A DNA stretch of 64,000 bases from Clusia tigrina (GCA_920105625.2 OV050030.1:137009918-137073917), one strand, 5' to 3'; positions 23,521 through 35,405 are shown, numbered from the stretch's first letter. Program-made: numbers and translations. The notes: generated from the sequence alone by a model not told the origin.

Positions 23521-24019
23521 TACGGCGAATAATTAATAGTTTAAAAGTGGATAAAGGAGAAAGGAATTACAGTCCCTCGGCTACTCGATTTTACACGGTC
23601 CTTCGTGCCGGATCAACCGTGCGTCCGGTAAGTTTTTACTAATTATAACATATAATTAATTTCAAAACATTTTTTTTTACATAATATTTCATATAAAATA
23701 TTTTTGATTTGCCTTTGCGCGCAATTCGTGGCTGGGTACGGTCGGTACGGTGCAAGTCCGCTCAAGCATCTTCACTCGTGTGTGAATTTTCATACACAGC
23801 AGTAACTCTCTTGAAATTCCAGAATTTTAAATTTCGGCACGGCCGCTGCGTAATTAGGTTCGCAGTCCGCAGCTCAAAGCGCTGCCGACGCCTGTTATAG
23901 TAAGCCGTATACAGCTGCATATGCGCAGTTCTGTTCATTGCCGCAGTTCTATCTAACTACCAGGCCATCGTGTTCCCCACTGCTCTACGTTCATCAACGC
24001 TGATATGTCAGAGTGATGG
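23521..24019. other. Unassigned, probably BEL 5' region
   Basis: More GC-rich than its surroundings toward the BEL gag remnant. I could not identify an LTR or a gag N-terminus. It may contain the rest of BEL gag in broken frames. Confidence 0.35.
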
Positions 24020-24545
24020 GGATGGGTGAACCGACACCACCTGTGCGTGAATTGTTTGAAGGGGGATCATCGTGTCACAAATTGCACGAGTAAATATCGG
24101 TGTTTTACGTGCCAAGAGCGGCACCACACTATGCTGCACCACACTATGCTGCACCACACTATGCTGCATCACACTATGCTGCACCACACTATGCTGCACC
24201 GTGAGCCGCCCCCGAACCGGAGCATGAAAGCTCCAACACGCACGACGCCGCCTCGAGGCAGACGACCATCCAACGGACACAACACGGCGACAACGTCTGC
24301 TCAACAGACCAGGGACCCTGCATGCCCAAGTGTCCGGGGTAAGCAATGTGGTGGCCGCTAACGTGACGAAAGCATGCGACCTAATTATAGGGGCACCCTT
24401 CGACACCACTGTGCGACTCCCGGTGTCAGCCTTAGTATTGCCTACATTACCCAGCGAACTACCCCGACTTGGGGTACCCACTCCACAGTGTCACCAATTG
24501 GCCGGCTTACAACTGGCTGATCCCAGCCTTTCAAACTCTTCGTAG
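24020..24545 (+). pseudogene. BEL/Pao gag end and start of protease
   Basis: At 24026 a BEL-type gag C-terminus is readable: 'LCVNCLKGDHRVTNC' followed by 'YRCFTCQERHHTMLH', two Cys/His fingers. The second finger runs into five 15-bp repeats. From 24330 a shifted frame gives protease-type sequence ('VRLPVSALVLPTLPSELP', 'LQLADPSLSNSS'). The protease active-site segment expected between them was not found. BEL gag and pol normally form one polyprotein. Confidence 0.75.
24122..24196 (+). repeat. Five 15-bp tandem repeats in BEL gag
   Basis: Five copies of caccacactatgctg (one with a C to T change) give in-frame 'HHTML' repeats inside the second zinc finger. They expand the very segment that supplies zinc-binding histidines. 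Confidence 0.95.
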
Positions 24546-24950
24546 GTGGACATTTTAATAGGTGGTGACTTATATCCAATGGTGTTGCTTGATCGGGTGA
24601 AACGTGACGTTATTGGGTCGCTAATTGCGCAGGAAACTATATTCGGGTGGATTCTCACTATGCCTGAGAGCTCGATACAGACACTTTGTGCGAGGGTAAA
24701 AATAGAAACCGACCACCCGGTCGAAGAGCTCCTGCAGAGATTCTGGGAGGTAGAGGAGCCACCTAGGGAGAGACGGTTATCGTCCGGTGACCAGGATTGT
24801 CTTGACTTGTACACCCGGAACACGTATCGGTAACCTTCTGGGCGATATGTAGTTGAGCTCGAGTTGAGCTACCTTTCAAACCAAGGCACCAGCCTGAGGA
24901 GTCGCTTCGAGCTTCTCGGCTCCTTGCGTTGAAGTAGTTCGATCCCAATG
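24546..24950 (+). pseudogene. BEL/Pao protease C-terminus and linker
   Basis: Reads 'VDILIGGDLYPMVL' and 'GSLIAQETIFGWIL', the conserved end of the BEL protease region, then 'VEELLQRFWEVEE', the linker that precedes the RT. A stop at 24545 separates it from the preceding part, and frames break again after 24833. Confidence 0.8.
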
Positions 24951-24958
24951 AAAACAGA

Positions 24959-25610
24959 TTGCTTCGTAATCCCGAGCAGAAAAAACAATACGACTCAGTA
25001 GTGCAGGAGTATTTAGCTCTCGATCATATGATCAAAGTCCCGCCTCCTACCGGCGCAGTAGCTCATTACTATTTGCCTCATCATGCGGTGATGAAACCCG
25101 AGAGTACGTCCACCAAGTTGCGGGTTGTGTTCAACGCATCTCAAGCAACCACTAGTACCATCAGCCTGAACGATGTCTTGTACACGGGACCCACACTGCA
25201 GGCTGACTTGACCCAACTTATCGTGTGCTGGCGAATGTTTCAATTCGTGTTTAACGGGGATCTGCAGAAGATGTATCGGCAGATTAAAGTAGCACCGAAA
25301 CACACCCCGTATCAGCGACTTATTTTCAGGGCCTCTCCTGCAACGCCAGTATCCGACTACGAGTTACAAACTGTTGCCTTTGGAGTCAACTGTGCACCCT
25401 ATCTAGCGATTAGGACACTTGAACAGCTGCCGACGGACGTTGAGGACGTGCATGTACGTGGACGACGCCTTAGTCGGCATACATGATGTAAACGTGGCTA
25501 TACAGACCCAAGATGAGTTGATCGGATCACTTACTCCGGGAGGACTTCCTGAAGCTGGATGAAGCCAATTTAACCAAGACATTAGGGATTCGGTGGGACG
25601 CAAAAGCTGA
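24959..25610 (+). pseudogene. BEL/Pao reverse transcriptase
   Basis: A 175-codon frame carries BEL RT boxes: 'YYLPHHAVMKPESTSTKLRV', 'VVFNASQATTSTISLNDVLY', 'FNGDLQKMYRQIKV' with the first catalytic aspartate, and 'QTVAFGVNCAPYLAIRTLEQ'. The catalytic 'MYVDDALVGI' is still encoded at about 25454 but lies in another frame after a shift, followed by 'TQDELI'. The copy is inactive. Confidence 0.88.
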
Positions 25611-25639
25611 TCACTTTTATTTCCACCTTCAGCACATGT

Positions 25640-26457
25640 AGATGTGTATATTCAGTTCCATGCGTTTTGCGACGCTTCTCAAGCGGCGTTCGCAGCTGCG
25701 CTGTATGTTCGATACCAGTGCGGAAATGCCGTCTCGTCCCATTTGTTGGTGGCTAAATCGCGGGTGGCACCCCTAAAGACGTTGTCCTTACCCCGTTTAT
25801 AACTCTGTGGCGCGGTATTGTTATCCAAGTTGGTAGCAGTACTTCGAGTGAGGGTGGGAGTCACCTCCGGCAACTTGTTCTGTTGGACGGATTATAGTAT
25901 TAGCTTAGCTCCGTAAATCCCCTCATACGTGGAAAACCTTTGTCGCTAATCGTGTTACGACCGTCTCCAACAAAGTAGGTGTGAAGTGCTGGAGACATGT
26001 AAAGACTGCGGACAATCCTGATGACCCTGCCAGTCGGGGTGTATCTCCATCTGCGCTCGTCCACAACCCCTTACGGTGGAACGGCCCGGGGTGGCTTATC
26101 CTCGACCCAAACGACTGGCCTCAACCTTCGGAGAGCACTATCCCGGACGTCCTTGAGGAGAAGCGCAACGTGGCCGCGCACACTATCCAGGTCGAACAGC
26201 ACGACGACTTGATGCTGCGTTTTTCATCGCTACCGCGAGCATTGCGGATAGTTTGCTACATCAAACGCTTCCAGAGATATGCTACGCGAACGCTGCGTAG
26301 CTCCGCCCCACCCCCGGGGTCACCATTAACGAATGCAGAGATCGCTGCCGCTGCACTTCTCGTAGCAACCATGACTCAAAGAATGTACTACCCCAAGGAG
26401 TACGGGTGCTTCAAAACGGACAACCCATTTCAAATTCAAGCTCTCGGCTCTCCTTAA
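25640..26457 (+). pseudogene. BEL/Pao RNase H and connection
   Basis: Reads '[18 protein letters not shown]' at 25656, an RNase H start, then '[19 protein letters not shown]' with a stop. From 25981 an open 158-codon frame gives 'WRHVKTADNPDDPASRG' and 'WNGPGWLI', the conserved connection between RNase H and integrase in BEL elements, then the start of the integrase N-terminal region. Confidence 0.85.
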
Positions 26458-27565
26458 ACTCCTTCCTTTATTCAGATGGGTCGATTCGAGTGAACGGACG
26501 CCTAGCGCACTCCACTCAAATTCCGTTTTCCGAACGCTACCCACAAATTTTACCCTACCACGGACAATTTACGCGACTGCTAGTTGAATTCATTCATCAG
26601 ATCTCGTTGCATGGGGGGAATCAATTCATGCTTCGGCTCCTCCGAACTCAATACTGGGTTCCACGAGCAAAAGAACTCGTCAAGAGCTCCATCTTACGGT
26701 GTAAAACTTGCCTGATCGAGAAGAAGCGCAGATTAAGCCAAATCATGGCGCCCTTGCCCCCGGAACGCACCACCCTGTCTCGTCCTTTCAGTACCGCGGG
26801 GATTGACTTTGCGGGTCCTTTTGAAATCAAAACATTTCAAAGGCGGGGGTACAAGATGACAAAAGGCTATGTGTATATCTTTGTGTGTTTCGCCACCAAG
26901 ACCGCCCACTTGAAAGCGACCACTGATTTAACTACCCAGGCATTTTTAGCCGCCCTGTCCAGATTCATCGGGCGACGGGGGTGTCAGGCTAATATTTATT
27001 CCGACAATGGAAAGAATTTTGTGGGTGCAGAAAAGGTGGTCCGCGTGGAGTTCGCACGCGTAATTTGAGAAGCCAAGGATTAGGCGACCGCTCAGCACTG
27101 GTTTTACCAATTGAAATGGCATTTTATACCTCCAAACGCTCCCCATATGGGGGGCTGTGGGAAGCCGCAGTAAAGAGCTTCAACACCATTTCATACGAGT
27201 GGGTGGGAAGATCAGGTATACGTACGAGGAGTTGGCAACAGTATTAGCATGCGTCGAGGCATGTCTGAACTCACGACCGATTAGTGACGATCCCGACGAC
27301 CGCCAGCCACTCACACCAGGGCACTTTCTCGTAGGGGGACCACTTCTCGCGCCCGCCGTCTTTCCATTCTTAATCGATGGCGTAGGCTTCAAGTTCTCTC
27401 CCAACAGTTCTCCGTCCGGTGGAAGCAGGAGTATCTTCTGGAGTGCAAACGCAGGACTAAATGGAAGACTGTCAGGAAAAACGCAGAAAAGGGATACCTG
27501 GTGGTACTCCAGGATGACCACGTATCTTCTCCATTTAGCTCTTAGTCTTCCTAGCAATATACCTT
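26458..27565 (+). pseudogene. BEL/Pao integrase
   Basis: Contains 'IRVNGRLAHS', the HHCC zinc domain ending 'CKTCLIEKK', the first catalytic aspartate in 'GIDFAGPF', the second in 'YSDNGKNFVGA', and, in another frame after about 27065, the catalytic glutamate in '[10 protein letters not shown]'. '[18 protein letters not shown]' and '[13 protein letters not shown]' follow. All three catalytic residues are recognisable but at least two frameshifts separate them. Confidence 0.9.
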
Positions 27566-28037
27566 AGATGTAGATCTCGCATGGCTCTGCCACGGGTTAG
27601 AACCGTAATACCCTACGTAGTCCGGTAAACGTTGGCACCCACTTCCCCTATTAATAGCTTCCTAGTATTCCCATCAAACGGAGCATACTTCTTCTTTATG
27701 ATCGTGACTACTTAATGCCTTTCTATTTCCTTCCGACTATCCCATGCTGCTGTGCCGACTAGCGGGGAAGGCGGTTTATCGGCCCCCCCAGAAGGATGCT
27801 CCGCCGGATACGGACGATCGGTGTTCCCGGGCCCCCGTGATGATTCAGGGGTCTGCGCCATCTCGCGCCCCAGATGCAGCTCCGCTATCTCGCGCATCCA
27901 GATGCAGCTTCGCCATCTTGCGCCCCCACCATAGCTGCGCCACCTGCCGCAGGTCCGCCACCATCGAAGCCGAGAAACTCTATATATGTCTACTAGCATG
28001 TATTTCGACGATACTCGAAAAAAAATGTCTTCCGTAG
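27566..28037. other. Probable BEL 3' region or LTR
   Basis: Non-coding sequence between BEL pol and the next LINE. A C/G-rich part at about 27862-27945 holds three imperfect 27-nt repeats around 'ccagatgcagct'. An LTR start such as TGTTCCCGGG near 27820 is possible, but no second copy exists in the window to prove it. Confidence 0.35.
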
Positions 28038-28431
28038 ATTAATGTGGGTCCTTTTAGAAGATAAACTTCTTTCAAATAACCAATCTGGCTTCAAGACTGA
28101 AAGCGGAACTATTGACGGTTTGTTGGCAATTGATCAACAAGTTACTCTAATTGTATTTCTTCTCGATCTCACTTCTCTATTATTTTTCTTGAGATGGAAA
28201 CAGCCTACGACAGAATTGGAATTCACGCAATTATCGACCAAATGATCTCATTGATCAATTGGACTTTGGAATTGGAATTTGTTAGACATTTTCTCTTGAA
28301 TAGAAAAATCTGTGTCAAAGTGAACAATACGATTTCAGATTTCCGTTGACAACGGGATTCCTCAAGGTTCACCTTTGTTACATGTCAGTAACGCTCTTCC
28401 TTCCTGCTTTCGACAAACTAAGTCGCATTAT
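28038..28431 (+). pseudogene. I-like LINE RT, part 1
   Basis: A 5'-truncated LINE beginning in the RT: 'LLSNNQSGFKTESGT', a degraded 'FLDMETAYDRIG', then 'GIPQGSPL' near 28358 and 'SVTLFLPAFDKLSRI'. The frame is interrupted at 28431 by the LOA-like insertion and resumes at 37664 with 'DESKFFKHIIYADDLYIM'. It carries several frameshifts of its own. Confidence 0.85.
28418..28431 (+). repeat. Target site duplication, left copy
   Basis: ctaagtcgcattat; the same 14 bases stand at 37650-37663. It flanks the LOA-like insertion and lets the interrupted I-like RT frame rejoin exactly. Confidence 0.92.
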
Positions 28432-29031
28432 GGGGTGTAATGTAGATCGCCTCCACGCGGTGCACCCTGGGTTACGCTAAATGGTCTACACTACCCCAGG
28501 TGCTGCTGTTTTCTTGCACGGGAGCTCAGTAGCACCAATTGGCACAACCCCCATCCTTCGTCCCCGGACTTCTCTTTGGACCAATGTAACTGTTCTGATT
28601 GCCCTGGGCTGGTAGGTGTAATTTTCTGGACCTAACTGTCTTTTGTCACGGTAGCACCAAGGTGAAACTTGCTTGGTGTGAACGGCTCCAGTCTAAGGTT
28701 GCAGCTGCCCCCGCCCCGTTAAAACCTTGGTAGGCCTCAAAGTACGGTCGACGTCTGTTACCGTTAGGTTCGGTTGAGTGGAACTCTCGATTAGCACTGG
28801 TCTGGCTCTGAGCACTTGACCCCATAAGGGTTTGTGCCAACCCTTTGTGCATGGCCTCCCTGCTTGCACAGATAACCATGGAACCACATTTAGTGACCAC
28901 ACGTTCGGACTGAGATAGCGGCTTTGAGTGGGGACCCTTCTTGCGTGGACACAACAAAAAATAAAAACACAAACACAAACAAAATTTCCGCGCATATCCC
29001 CTCAGGGACGCGCAAAACCCTGGCTAGGCAA
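28432..29031 (+). mobile_element. LOA-like LINE A, 5' untranslated region
   Basis: Starts ggggtgtaatg immediately after the target duplication, so the insertion appears full length at its 5' end. No coding frame is supported here. An A-rich stretch with repeated 'acacaaac' words lies at 28960-28985. Confidence 0.7.
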
Positions 29032-30411
29032 ATGCCCACTAGCAACACCCCCGCCCTTGGTTCGAAGACAAGCAGCATAAGCACTGCCCCCTTCAACAAG
29101 CACCACAGCTTCGGCTAATAAGCCACCCAAGAGCTCTTCGCTGTCCCCAGGCTCTCCAGCGGCTGCTAGGGTATTGACTCACAAACCAGCAGCAGTCGCT
29201 CCGCCTAAGCCCTCTTCAGCAAACGCCTCGATATTGCCTCACAAGTCGATGGAAACTGCTCCCCGTACCGCTCCTCCTTCAGGTGCACCTACCAACGTGA
29301 ACCCGAGTACAAAAGCGTACAGGACGCGTAGAGCGGCTTACCGTATTTTGACGAGGCGCAACGCTACAGAACCATCTCAACTGTCAGAATACGACAAGGG
29401 CAAGCTTGAGTGGGCAAAAGCACACGCTGATGTGCGTGTCCACTTCTCCACTGCACAAGCAGCCGGTAACCCTAAGAGGCAGAGATCAGCCGATCGCCCG
29501 GGCCAATCCACCCAAAGCATCCCTAAGCGCGTAAGGCTGGCTACCCCCAAGCCTAAGCTCTCGAAACCGCTTAGTGAGATTGTGAAAGAGAGCCTCACAT
29601 GGGCTGTGATCGGCTCTGCCAATGCCGATGGGACCATTACTCCTGCCAATTGGAGACAGGTCGAAATGGCACTGTTACCAATTTTCCTTGAGGTTATGTC
29701 CCTCAACCCTGGTCCTTCACCCAGCTGCCGTGACGCAGGGTGGTATTAAGGACATATTAAAATCATATCTTGCTCAGACTAACGCTCGGCGGATCTATAT
29801 AAGGTAGCGATCAATAGGGTAAATGAGATCTGGCCGGGTGCAAAGCTCAATGCGGTACCTTTGGACCAGGTTCCCCAACGCCCTCGCTCCAAAACATGGC
29901 TTCTTGCCGAGACCTCTGAGCCTGAGACAATCTTAAAGATCCTCAAGCTCAGCAACACCGATCTTCCCACCGATGGCTGGAAGGTCGCGAAAGTTGGTGA
30001 CCCCAAAGGCACTTTGCGTGAGGTCACCATCATTTTGATCGAGCAATCCCTTGTTCCCACCGCGAGTGGGTGATTAACTATGGCTTTGGAGCCATCACTC
30101 TCCGCATCTACAAGTGCGATGCACAAGCCCCCCAACAGCCTCCCCCAGCTGGTGCTGTCCCACAAGCCACTGCCAATGAGCCTAGCTGCTCGGGCCCGGC
30201 TCTCACCCCTTTGCCGGGTAGTGACAATGAGAGTATGTGCTCCGTTACAACCAGAAGCAGGCCCTTCTCAACTTCCGAACTGGTCGGAGAATTCTTCGAC
30301 CACATGGACACGGATGCGGCTGGTGGATACATCTCTCCAATGTCCGAAGAGGAGGAGTTGAATTCCACAATAATCACTCTTTCAGACAATGCTGAAGGTA
30401 CTACAGATTAA
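29032..30411 (+). pseudogene. LOA-like LINE A ORF1 (DUF4780-type)
   Basis: A proline/serine-rich N-terminus is followed by a basic region ('TRRAAYRILTRRNATEPS') and, from about 29590, a domain I recognise as DUF4780-like: 'WRQVEMALLP', 'WPGAKLNAVPLDQVPQRPRS', 'TDGWKVAKVGDPKGT', 'INYGFGAITLRIYKCD'. It ends with an acidic tail. ORF1 of this LINE group is thought to bind nucleic acid. Frameshifts near 29115, 29740 and 30070 break it. Its last codons overlap the start of ORF2 at 30389. Confidence 0.8.
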
Positions 30412-31353
30412 CCTTCAGCATTCGAAAACTGCCTCGGCAGCCCTGCTTCTCCGCCTCTCGGATATAGGGGTGGAGCTCATTCTCGTAAATGACCGGGTTT
30501 CTGGAATCAATGCATACGGATATCGTATGGTATATAACGAGGATCAAGGTAAACCAAGATCCTGCATTCTGGTAAAAAAACAGCGTTAACGCTCTTTTAC
30601 TCCCTAGATTCAGTGACAAAGACAATTTTGCCATGGTCACTGAAATGGGTCCACGGACCTTCTGGATCTCCTCGAACTACAGGGCTCATGACTATGGCGA
30701 CTCCACGCCACTAGACATACTGAAGCAAATGATTGCGGTAGCCCACCAGAAACAGATTCCGGTAATTATCGGCGCCGATGCCAATGCCCATCACGAAATA
30801 TGGGGCAGCTCCGGCACAAATGATCGAGGTGAGTGTCTTTTCGACTTTATCATTTCAAATAACTTAGGCATTGCTAGCCGGGGAAATGAGCCGACCTTCC
30901 TTACATCCGTCAGGAAGGAAGTGCTTGACACTTGACACTCCAACATGATAAGCAATTGATTCGTCTCACAGGAATGCTCCTTTTCGGACCACTGCTATAT
31001 CACCTTTGACATTGACTCGAGGGAGACTACAGGCAATACAGAATATCTTAAACCAGTCAATAGAAAAAACACGAACTGGCCTCTTTTCCGGCTCAAACTG
31101 GGGTCATGCTTAGCAACGACTCCCCCCATTATCTACAACTGTCCCGACATTGATCGGGCGGTCGACGATCTGACCACAGCTTTTAAAAAAGCCACTCACA
31201 TTTCTTGCATCACTCCCGAACCACGGGGCAAACCTAAACCTCCGTGGTGGAACTCGGAAATTGCAAGTCTTCGCAAAACTTGTAGAATGCTTTTCAACAA
31301 AGCTAAAGTTACAAAGTTCAAAAATAAACACAAACAGTTTAAATACGCCATTA
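30389..31353 (+). pseudogene. LOA-like LINE A ORF2, endonuclease
   Basis: Begins 'MLKVLQINLQHSKTASAALL', the usual start of the endonuclease. 'VIIGADANAHHEIWGSSG' at about 30760 carries the catalytic DANAH box, then 'RGECLFDFI' and, after shifts, 'FSDHCYITFDI' with the SDH box. 'GKPKPPWWNSEI' marks the linker to the RT. Stops and shifts occur near 30587 and 30933. The MITE interrupts it at 31353. Confidence 0.88.
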
Positions 31354-31867
31354 CCCTACGTCTCCACGGGCAATTTTTGATGGCATAACATCTGTCAAAT
31401 TTGATTGCAATGGTTGGCAATATTTTAATGGTGGGCATTGCGATGTTATGCCATTGTCATTTTGAAAATGCCGTCAAGCAATCTAGTTCGCTGTACCCAC
31501 GCTTCAAAAAATTTTTTATTTATACGATGAAGCGGAAAAAAGAAGGAAACCGAAATTCTGGGTGAATCCTTTATTACAAAGAATGCAAATGCACAGTCTC
31601 CATTCATTTTAGCGTTTTTATTAATTTAATAGATGTGGTAAAACGAAAATGTCCGACGATGCTTCCACTGTGCGCGTCACGAAAAAATGAAAAAAGGCTG
31701 TCAAACAAACAAAATGACAACTGATTGCAACACAGTACGTTGGGAATTTATGGCATAACATATTTCATAACATAAATTGCCAACTTGAAGCAATTTGGAG
31801 TCTCCATTGGCAATTTGCTTGAAATTGCCAATGGCATGCCATCAAAAATTGCCGTGGAGACGTAGGG
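31354..31867. mobile_element. PIF/Harbinger-type MITE
   Basis: A 514-bp non-coding element with terminal inverted repeats of 32-33 bp (31354-31386 and 31836-31867), both starting CCCTACGTCTCCACGG; they differ by one extra G. It is flanked by TTA at 31351-31353 and 31868-31870. Removing the element and one TTA restores the host LINE frame. A 3-bp TTA duplication is the hallmark of PIF/Harbinger. No transposase is encoded. Confidence 0.88.
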
Positions 31868-31870
31868 TTA

Positions 31871-33048
31871 GGCGAGTGAAACGAACGTCATGGAGGGAAT
31901 TTTGCGAATGCATTGAATCGACGTCCGAGGCTAGCCGTCTTCGTAAAATTCTCCACTCCTCTAACAAAGCCCTTGACTGTATCCAAAAACCAGATGGCAG
32001 CTGGACTCACTCAAGCGCCGAAACCCTTGATATCCTGCTAGACACCCACTTCCCAGGGAGTTTAGCCTCAGCGGATCAAGCAATCTACCAGGTGGAGCAG
32101 GTTTCCCATGATAGCCTCCCCACATTCCAAGTGACAAAAACTCCCCTTGAGTGGTCCATTCAAACCTTTAAGCCATACAAGTCCCCGGACCGGACGGCAT
32201 CATTCCTGACGATATCCAAAATGGGGAAGAGATTATCCTTCCATGGCTGCTACAAATATATAATGCAAGCCTCAGATTGCAATATATTCCCTTACGCTGG
32301 CGCACGGCTCGGGTCGTCTTCATACCAAAAGTTGGGAAGGCCTCACACACGAAACCTAAGGATTACAGACCCATAAGTCTAACATCCTTTCTTCTTAAGG
32401 TTCTAGAAAGAGCTCTTGACCTACATATCAGGACATCGATTAACCCTTCTCTTCTCTCTGTATCTCAACACACTTACTCTAAAGGCAAATCGGTTGAAAC
32501 AGCACTTCATTCTCTCATTTCTCAAGTTGACAAATCCTTGGTGTACAAGGAATTCACACTTGCCATATGTTTGGACATCGAGGGAGCATTCAACAATGTA
32601 TGCCCCAACGCTGTCATTTCCGCACTCTATAACCTTAACCTGAATTCAGGCCTTCTTAAATTTATAGAGCTTCTACTAAAATCTGGAATCATCACGACAT
32701 AGCAATCGCGGCATCCGGTAAATTCCCCCAAACACTCCTAAAAACTTAACTATTCGCTCTCTATTGTGTCGAACTGGTGTCGTGAATTCGGACTTGGGGT
32801 TAACCCCAACGTAGAAAATTCCAAGGTTTACAATGCCTAGTCTTATCGGCACTCCGCTCTCTTTGAGCACACACGTTAAGTACTTTGGCCTGATTCTCGA
32901 CCCAAAGCTTAATTGGAAAGCCAATCTAGCTGAGAGGGCACGTAAGGCAACATGCGCTATATACTGCTGTAAAAGAGCAGTTGGTGCACGATGGGGACTT
33001 CGTCCTCGAGTCGTGCTCTGGCTCTACACGGCCATCGTTGAACCAAAC
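31871..33048 (+). pseudogene. LOA-like LINE A ORF2, reverse transcriptase
   Basis: Continues the frame after the MITE with 'TSWREFCECIESTSEASRLR', then RT boxes 'FKPYKSPD', 'DYRPISLTSFLLKVLERALD' and 'CLDIEGAFNNV' with the first catalytic aspartate. A deletion at about 32700 removes roughly 170 bases that in copy B hold 'GTPQGGVLSPLLW' and 'AYADD', so the catalytic box is lost. It ends at 33048 after 'LWLYTAIVEPNL', where Harbinger sequence begins. Confidence 0.88.
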
Positions 33049-34220
33049 CTGGGGGGTCACTCTGTATCGCGTTTCGCGAGAAAAGGTAAGAAAACATATT
33101 GGGTTTGAAGATTTGGCTAATATTCAAAATTGCAGCTTTGTTGAAATTTTTCGTCTGAGCAAAGAACCGTTTATATACGTTTTAAATGCGATAACGCTAG
33201 AATTAAGAGCCGGCCAGAGATCCGTCTCTATTCCAGCAGTGGTTAAGCTCTCAGCGGTGCTTAAAATACTAGGCCAGGGTGGTGACCAGCACCAAATTGG
33301 ACATGACCAATATGTAGGCTTGGCGCAGCAAACGATGTCCACTCGTCTGCATGAGGTGTGCCACTCTCTCTGCGACGCATATAGTGTTTCAAATAACACA
33401 ACAGGAGGAAAATGAGGCAAAGGGGTATTTTTACTAAATTTACGGCATCCCGGGAACTATTGGAGCAGTAGATAGTACTCATACAAATGATTACGCCTAC
33501 AAACAACGAGCATTTGTATTTTAATAGAAAACTGAAACACAGAATGAACGCCATGGCTGTAAGTATTTTTTTTACCATTCAAAACACACTCGCTTTTTAA
33601 TAAAAGTACATTTATTTAAAGATATGTGATCATAAATTGGTCATAAGAGCTATTGATGCTAGATTTGGGGAAAAGTGCCATGACTCACATGTGTGGAACA
33701 TCTCTAACGAAAGGCAAAAACTCAAACATCGTTTCGAAAGTGGCGACAGGGGAACACGAATTCTCGGTGAGTATATTTTGCACAAGTCACCTTCAAACTT
33801 CCTAATAGTTCCCCTTCGATTGTTCCTTTCAAGGTGATTCTGGGTATCCATTGGAACCGTCGTTATTAACACCATATCGGAATGCACCGAAAGCTCACCA
33901 GAAGCTATTTTTAATGAGAAAGTCAGTAAGGCGCGATCAATAATAGAGCGGACGTTGGGTGTATTGAAAGCGCGGTTTCGATGCCTTTTGGCTGCGAGGG
34001 AGCTGCACTATGCTCCAGACAAAGTCGTGCGCATAATGAACGTGTGCTGTGCTCTGCACAACATTTGTAAGGCGTTCAACGTTGAGGAACCCTCCATGTT
34101 ACCAAGCGAAAATGACGATTTATCGCAACCGATTTTATTGGCTGCTTGCCAAAATAGTGAGAGAAATGAAAGAAATACTGCTAGAACCATTAGGGATGAA
34201 ATAAGAAACGCGATGATATA
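33049..34220 (+). pseudogene. PIF/Harbinger transposase
   Basis: Part of a Harbinger element. The N-terminal part ('FVEIFRLSKEPFIYVLNAIT', 'SIPAVVKLSAVLKILGQGG', 'TMSTRLHEVCHS') is followed by a DDE nuclease with 'GTIGAVDSTH', 'CHDSHVW' and 'SIIERTLGVLKARFRCL', so all three acidic residues are visible. Two introns with good sites are inferred: 33559-33622 (gtaagt to aaag) and 33767-33833 (gtgagt to caag). Frameshifts near 33385 and 33520 and a stop near 33435 inactivate it. Start and left terminal repeat were not established. Confidence 0.82.
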
Positions 34221-34451
34221 GTTTTCAATTTGATATATATTGATTAAAAATAAAGCACTTGGCTGCGTAAAACTGAAATATAAAAAATCACATGCTTTGT
34301 ATTTAATAAAATGAAAATAAGGCAGTCCGTTGCTTAAAACTATAAAAAAATTCACATGGTTTGTACTTAATAAAAAAATTCACATGGTTTGTACTTAATA
34401 AAATAAAAATAAGGCACTCCGTTGCATAGAAATAAATAAATTAAAAGCTTC

Positions 34452-35405
34452 CTAACATTCTTTGTGAGAAATTTGTGCACAGCGTTCAGCTAAGTCCTTT
34501 CGACTCGACTCCAAATCGAGAATTTTTTTTTTTATTTCTAGCTTTTGCTTTTTTAACTGCAGCTTTTTCATATTTGTTTCCTTTTCATGTTCAAATTTTC
34601 TTTTGCTTAGTCTTAGTTTGCTTTCCTCTATTTCTTGAGTTTTTCTTAATGTTTTTGATATGTCCTTTAGTTTATCACATATTTCTGTGAGCTTCGCCAT
34701 TGAGCCTTCTTGATAAGCTATTTGATTTTCTACTTGCTTTTTAAGAAGCTGTTCTTTTCCAGTAAGAATAGATGCGGATCGTGGACGGTGCGTCGTGCTT
34801 TTAAGCTTTTCGCATTTATTAGCATTGCTTTCAGAAGTTGCATCCACCGGCAAATCTTGCAACACTTCGTCACACTCAGCTGCGCCAAAACTTCGTGTCC
34901 CGCTACTGCCTTGTATGGCCTCCTCCATTGACAACAACTGCACCACTTGTTCTTCTAATGGAGTCAAGTGGCTATATTTTGATGGGCTACGACCGGTATC
35001 GGCAATACTTCTTTTATTTTTCCGCAATTTTGCCTTCAAATGATTTTTATAATCTGCCCATACCTTAAATTGTTCAATTGTAAGTTTATTATTTTAAACA
35101 TCCAATGCTCATTTCTCACTTTTTTCCATCCAACAACATCACGCAAAGGTGGTCCGGATGCATTTAAATCCTCTCCCAACCTTTTCCATAGTTATTGGCT
35201 GTATTCTTTGCATTTACTGTATTGAGCAGCCACTTTGCCAAATCCGGATGCTCTACCATAAATTCGACAAGAATTTCAAACTGCGCTGGTTTTGTGTAAG
35301 CATTTATGCTTTTGTTGTTCCTGGAAAAACATTATTCTCATTATTAACTATAAAATCTTGAATTATCATTTTCAACTTACATTTTGAAACATTTGCGCGA
35401 GCTGA
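34452..35405 (-). CDS. Harbinger Myb/SANT-like accessory protein, damaged N-terminus
   Basis: An open 195-codon minus-strand frame ends at 34452 with a long charged coiled coil ('LRLSKRKFEHEKETNMKKLQ'). Upstream on the same strand broken frames read 'QFEILVEFMVEHPDLAKWLL' and 'ASGPPLRDVVGWKKV', a Myb/SANT-like DNA-binding domain of the kind encoded beside Harbinger transposases. An intron is likely near its start (donor GTAAGTTG, acceptor TTTTTCCAG). It is convergent with the transposase. The accessory protein normally binds terminal repeats and helps import the transposase. Confidence 0.65.

Noticed and set aside
24122..24196. CRISPR-like repeats
   Set aside because: The 15-bp units are directly adjacent with no spacers and lie within a retrotransposon gag frame in an animal genome.
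24008..24481. A 157-codon minus-strand open frame
   Set aside because: It is the antisense shadow of the repeat-bearing BEL gag.
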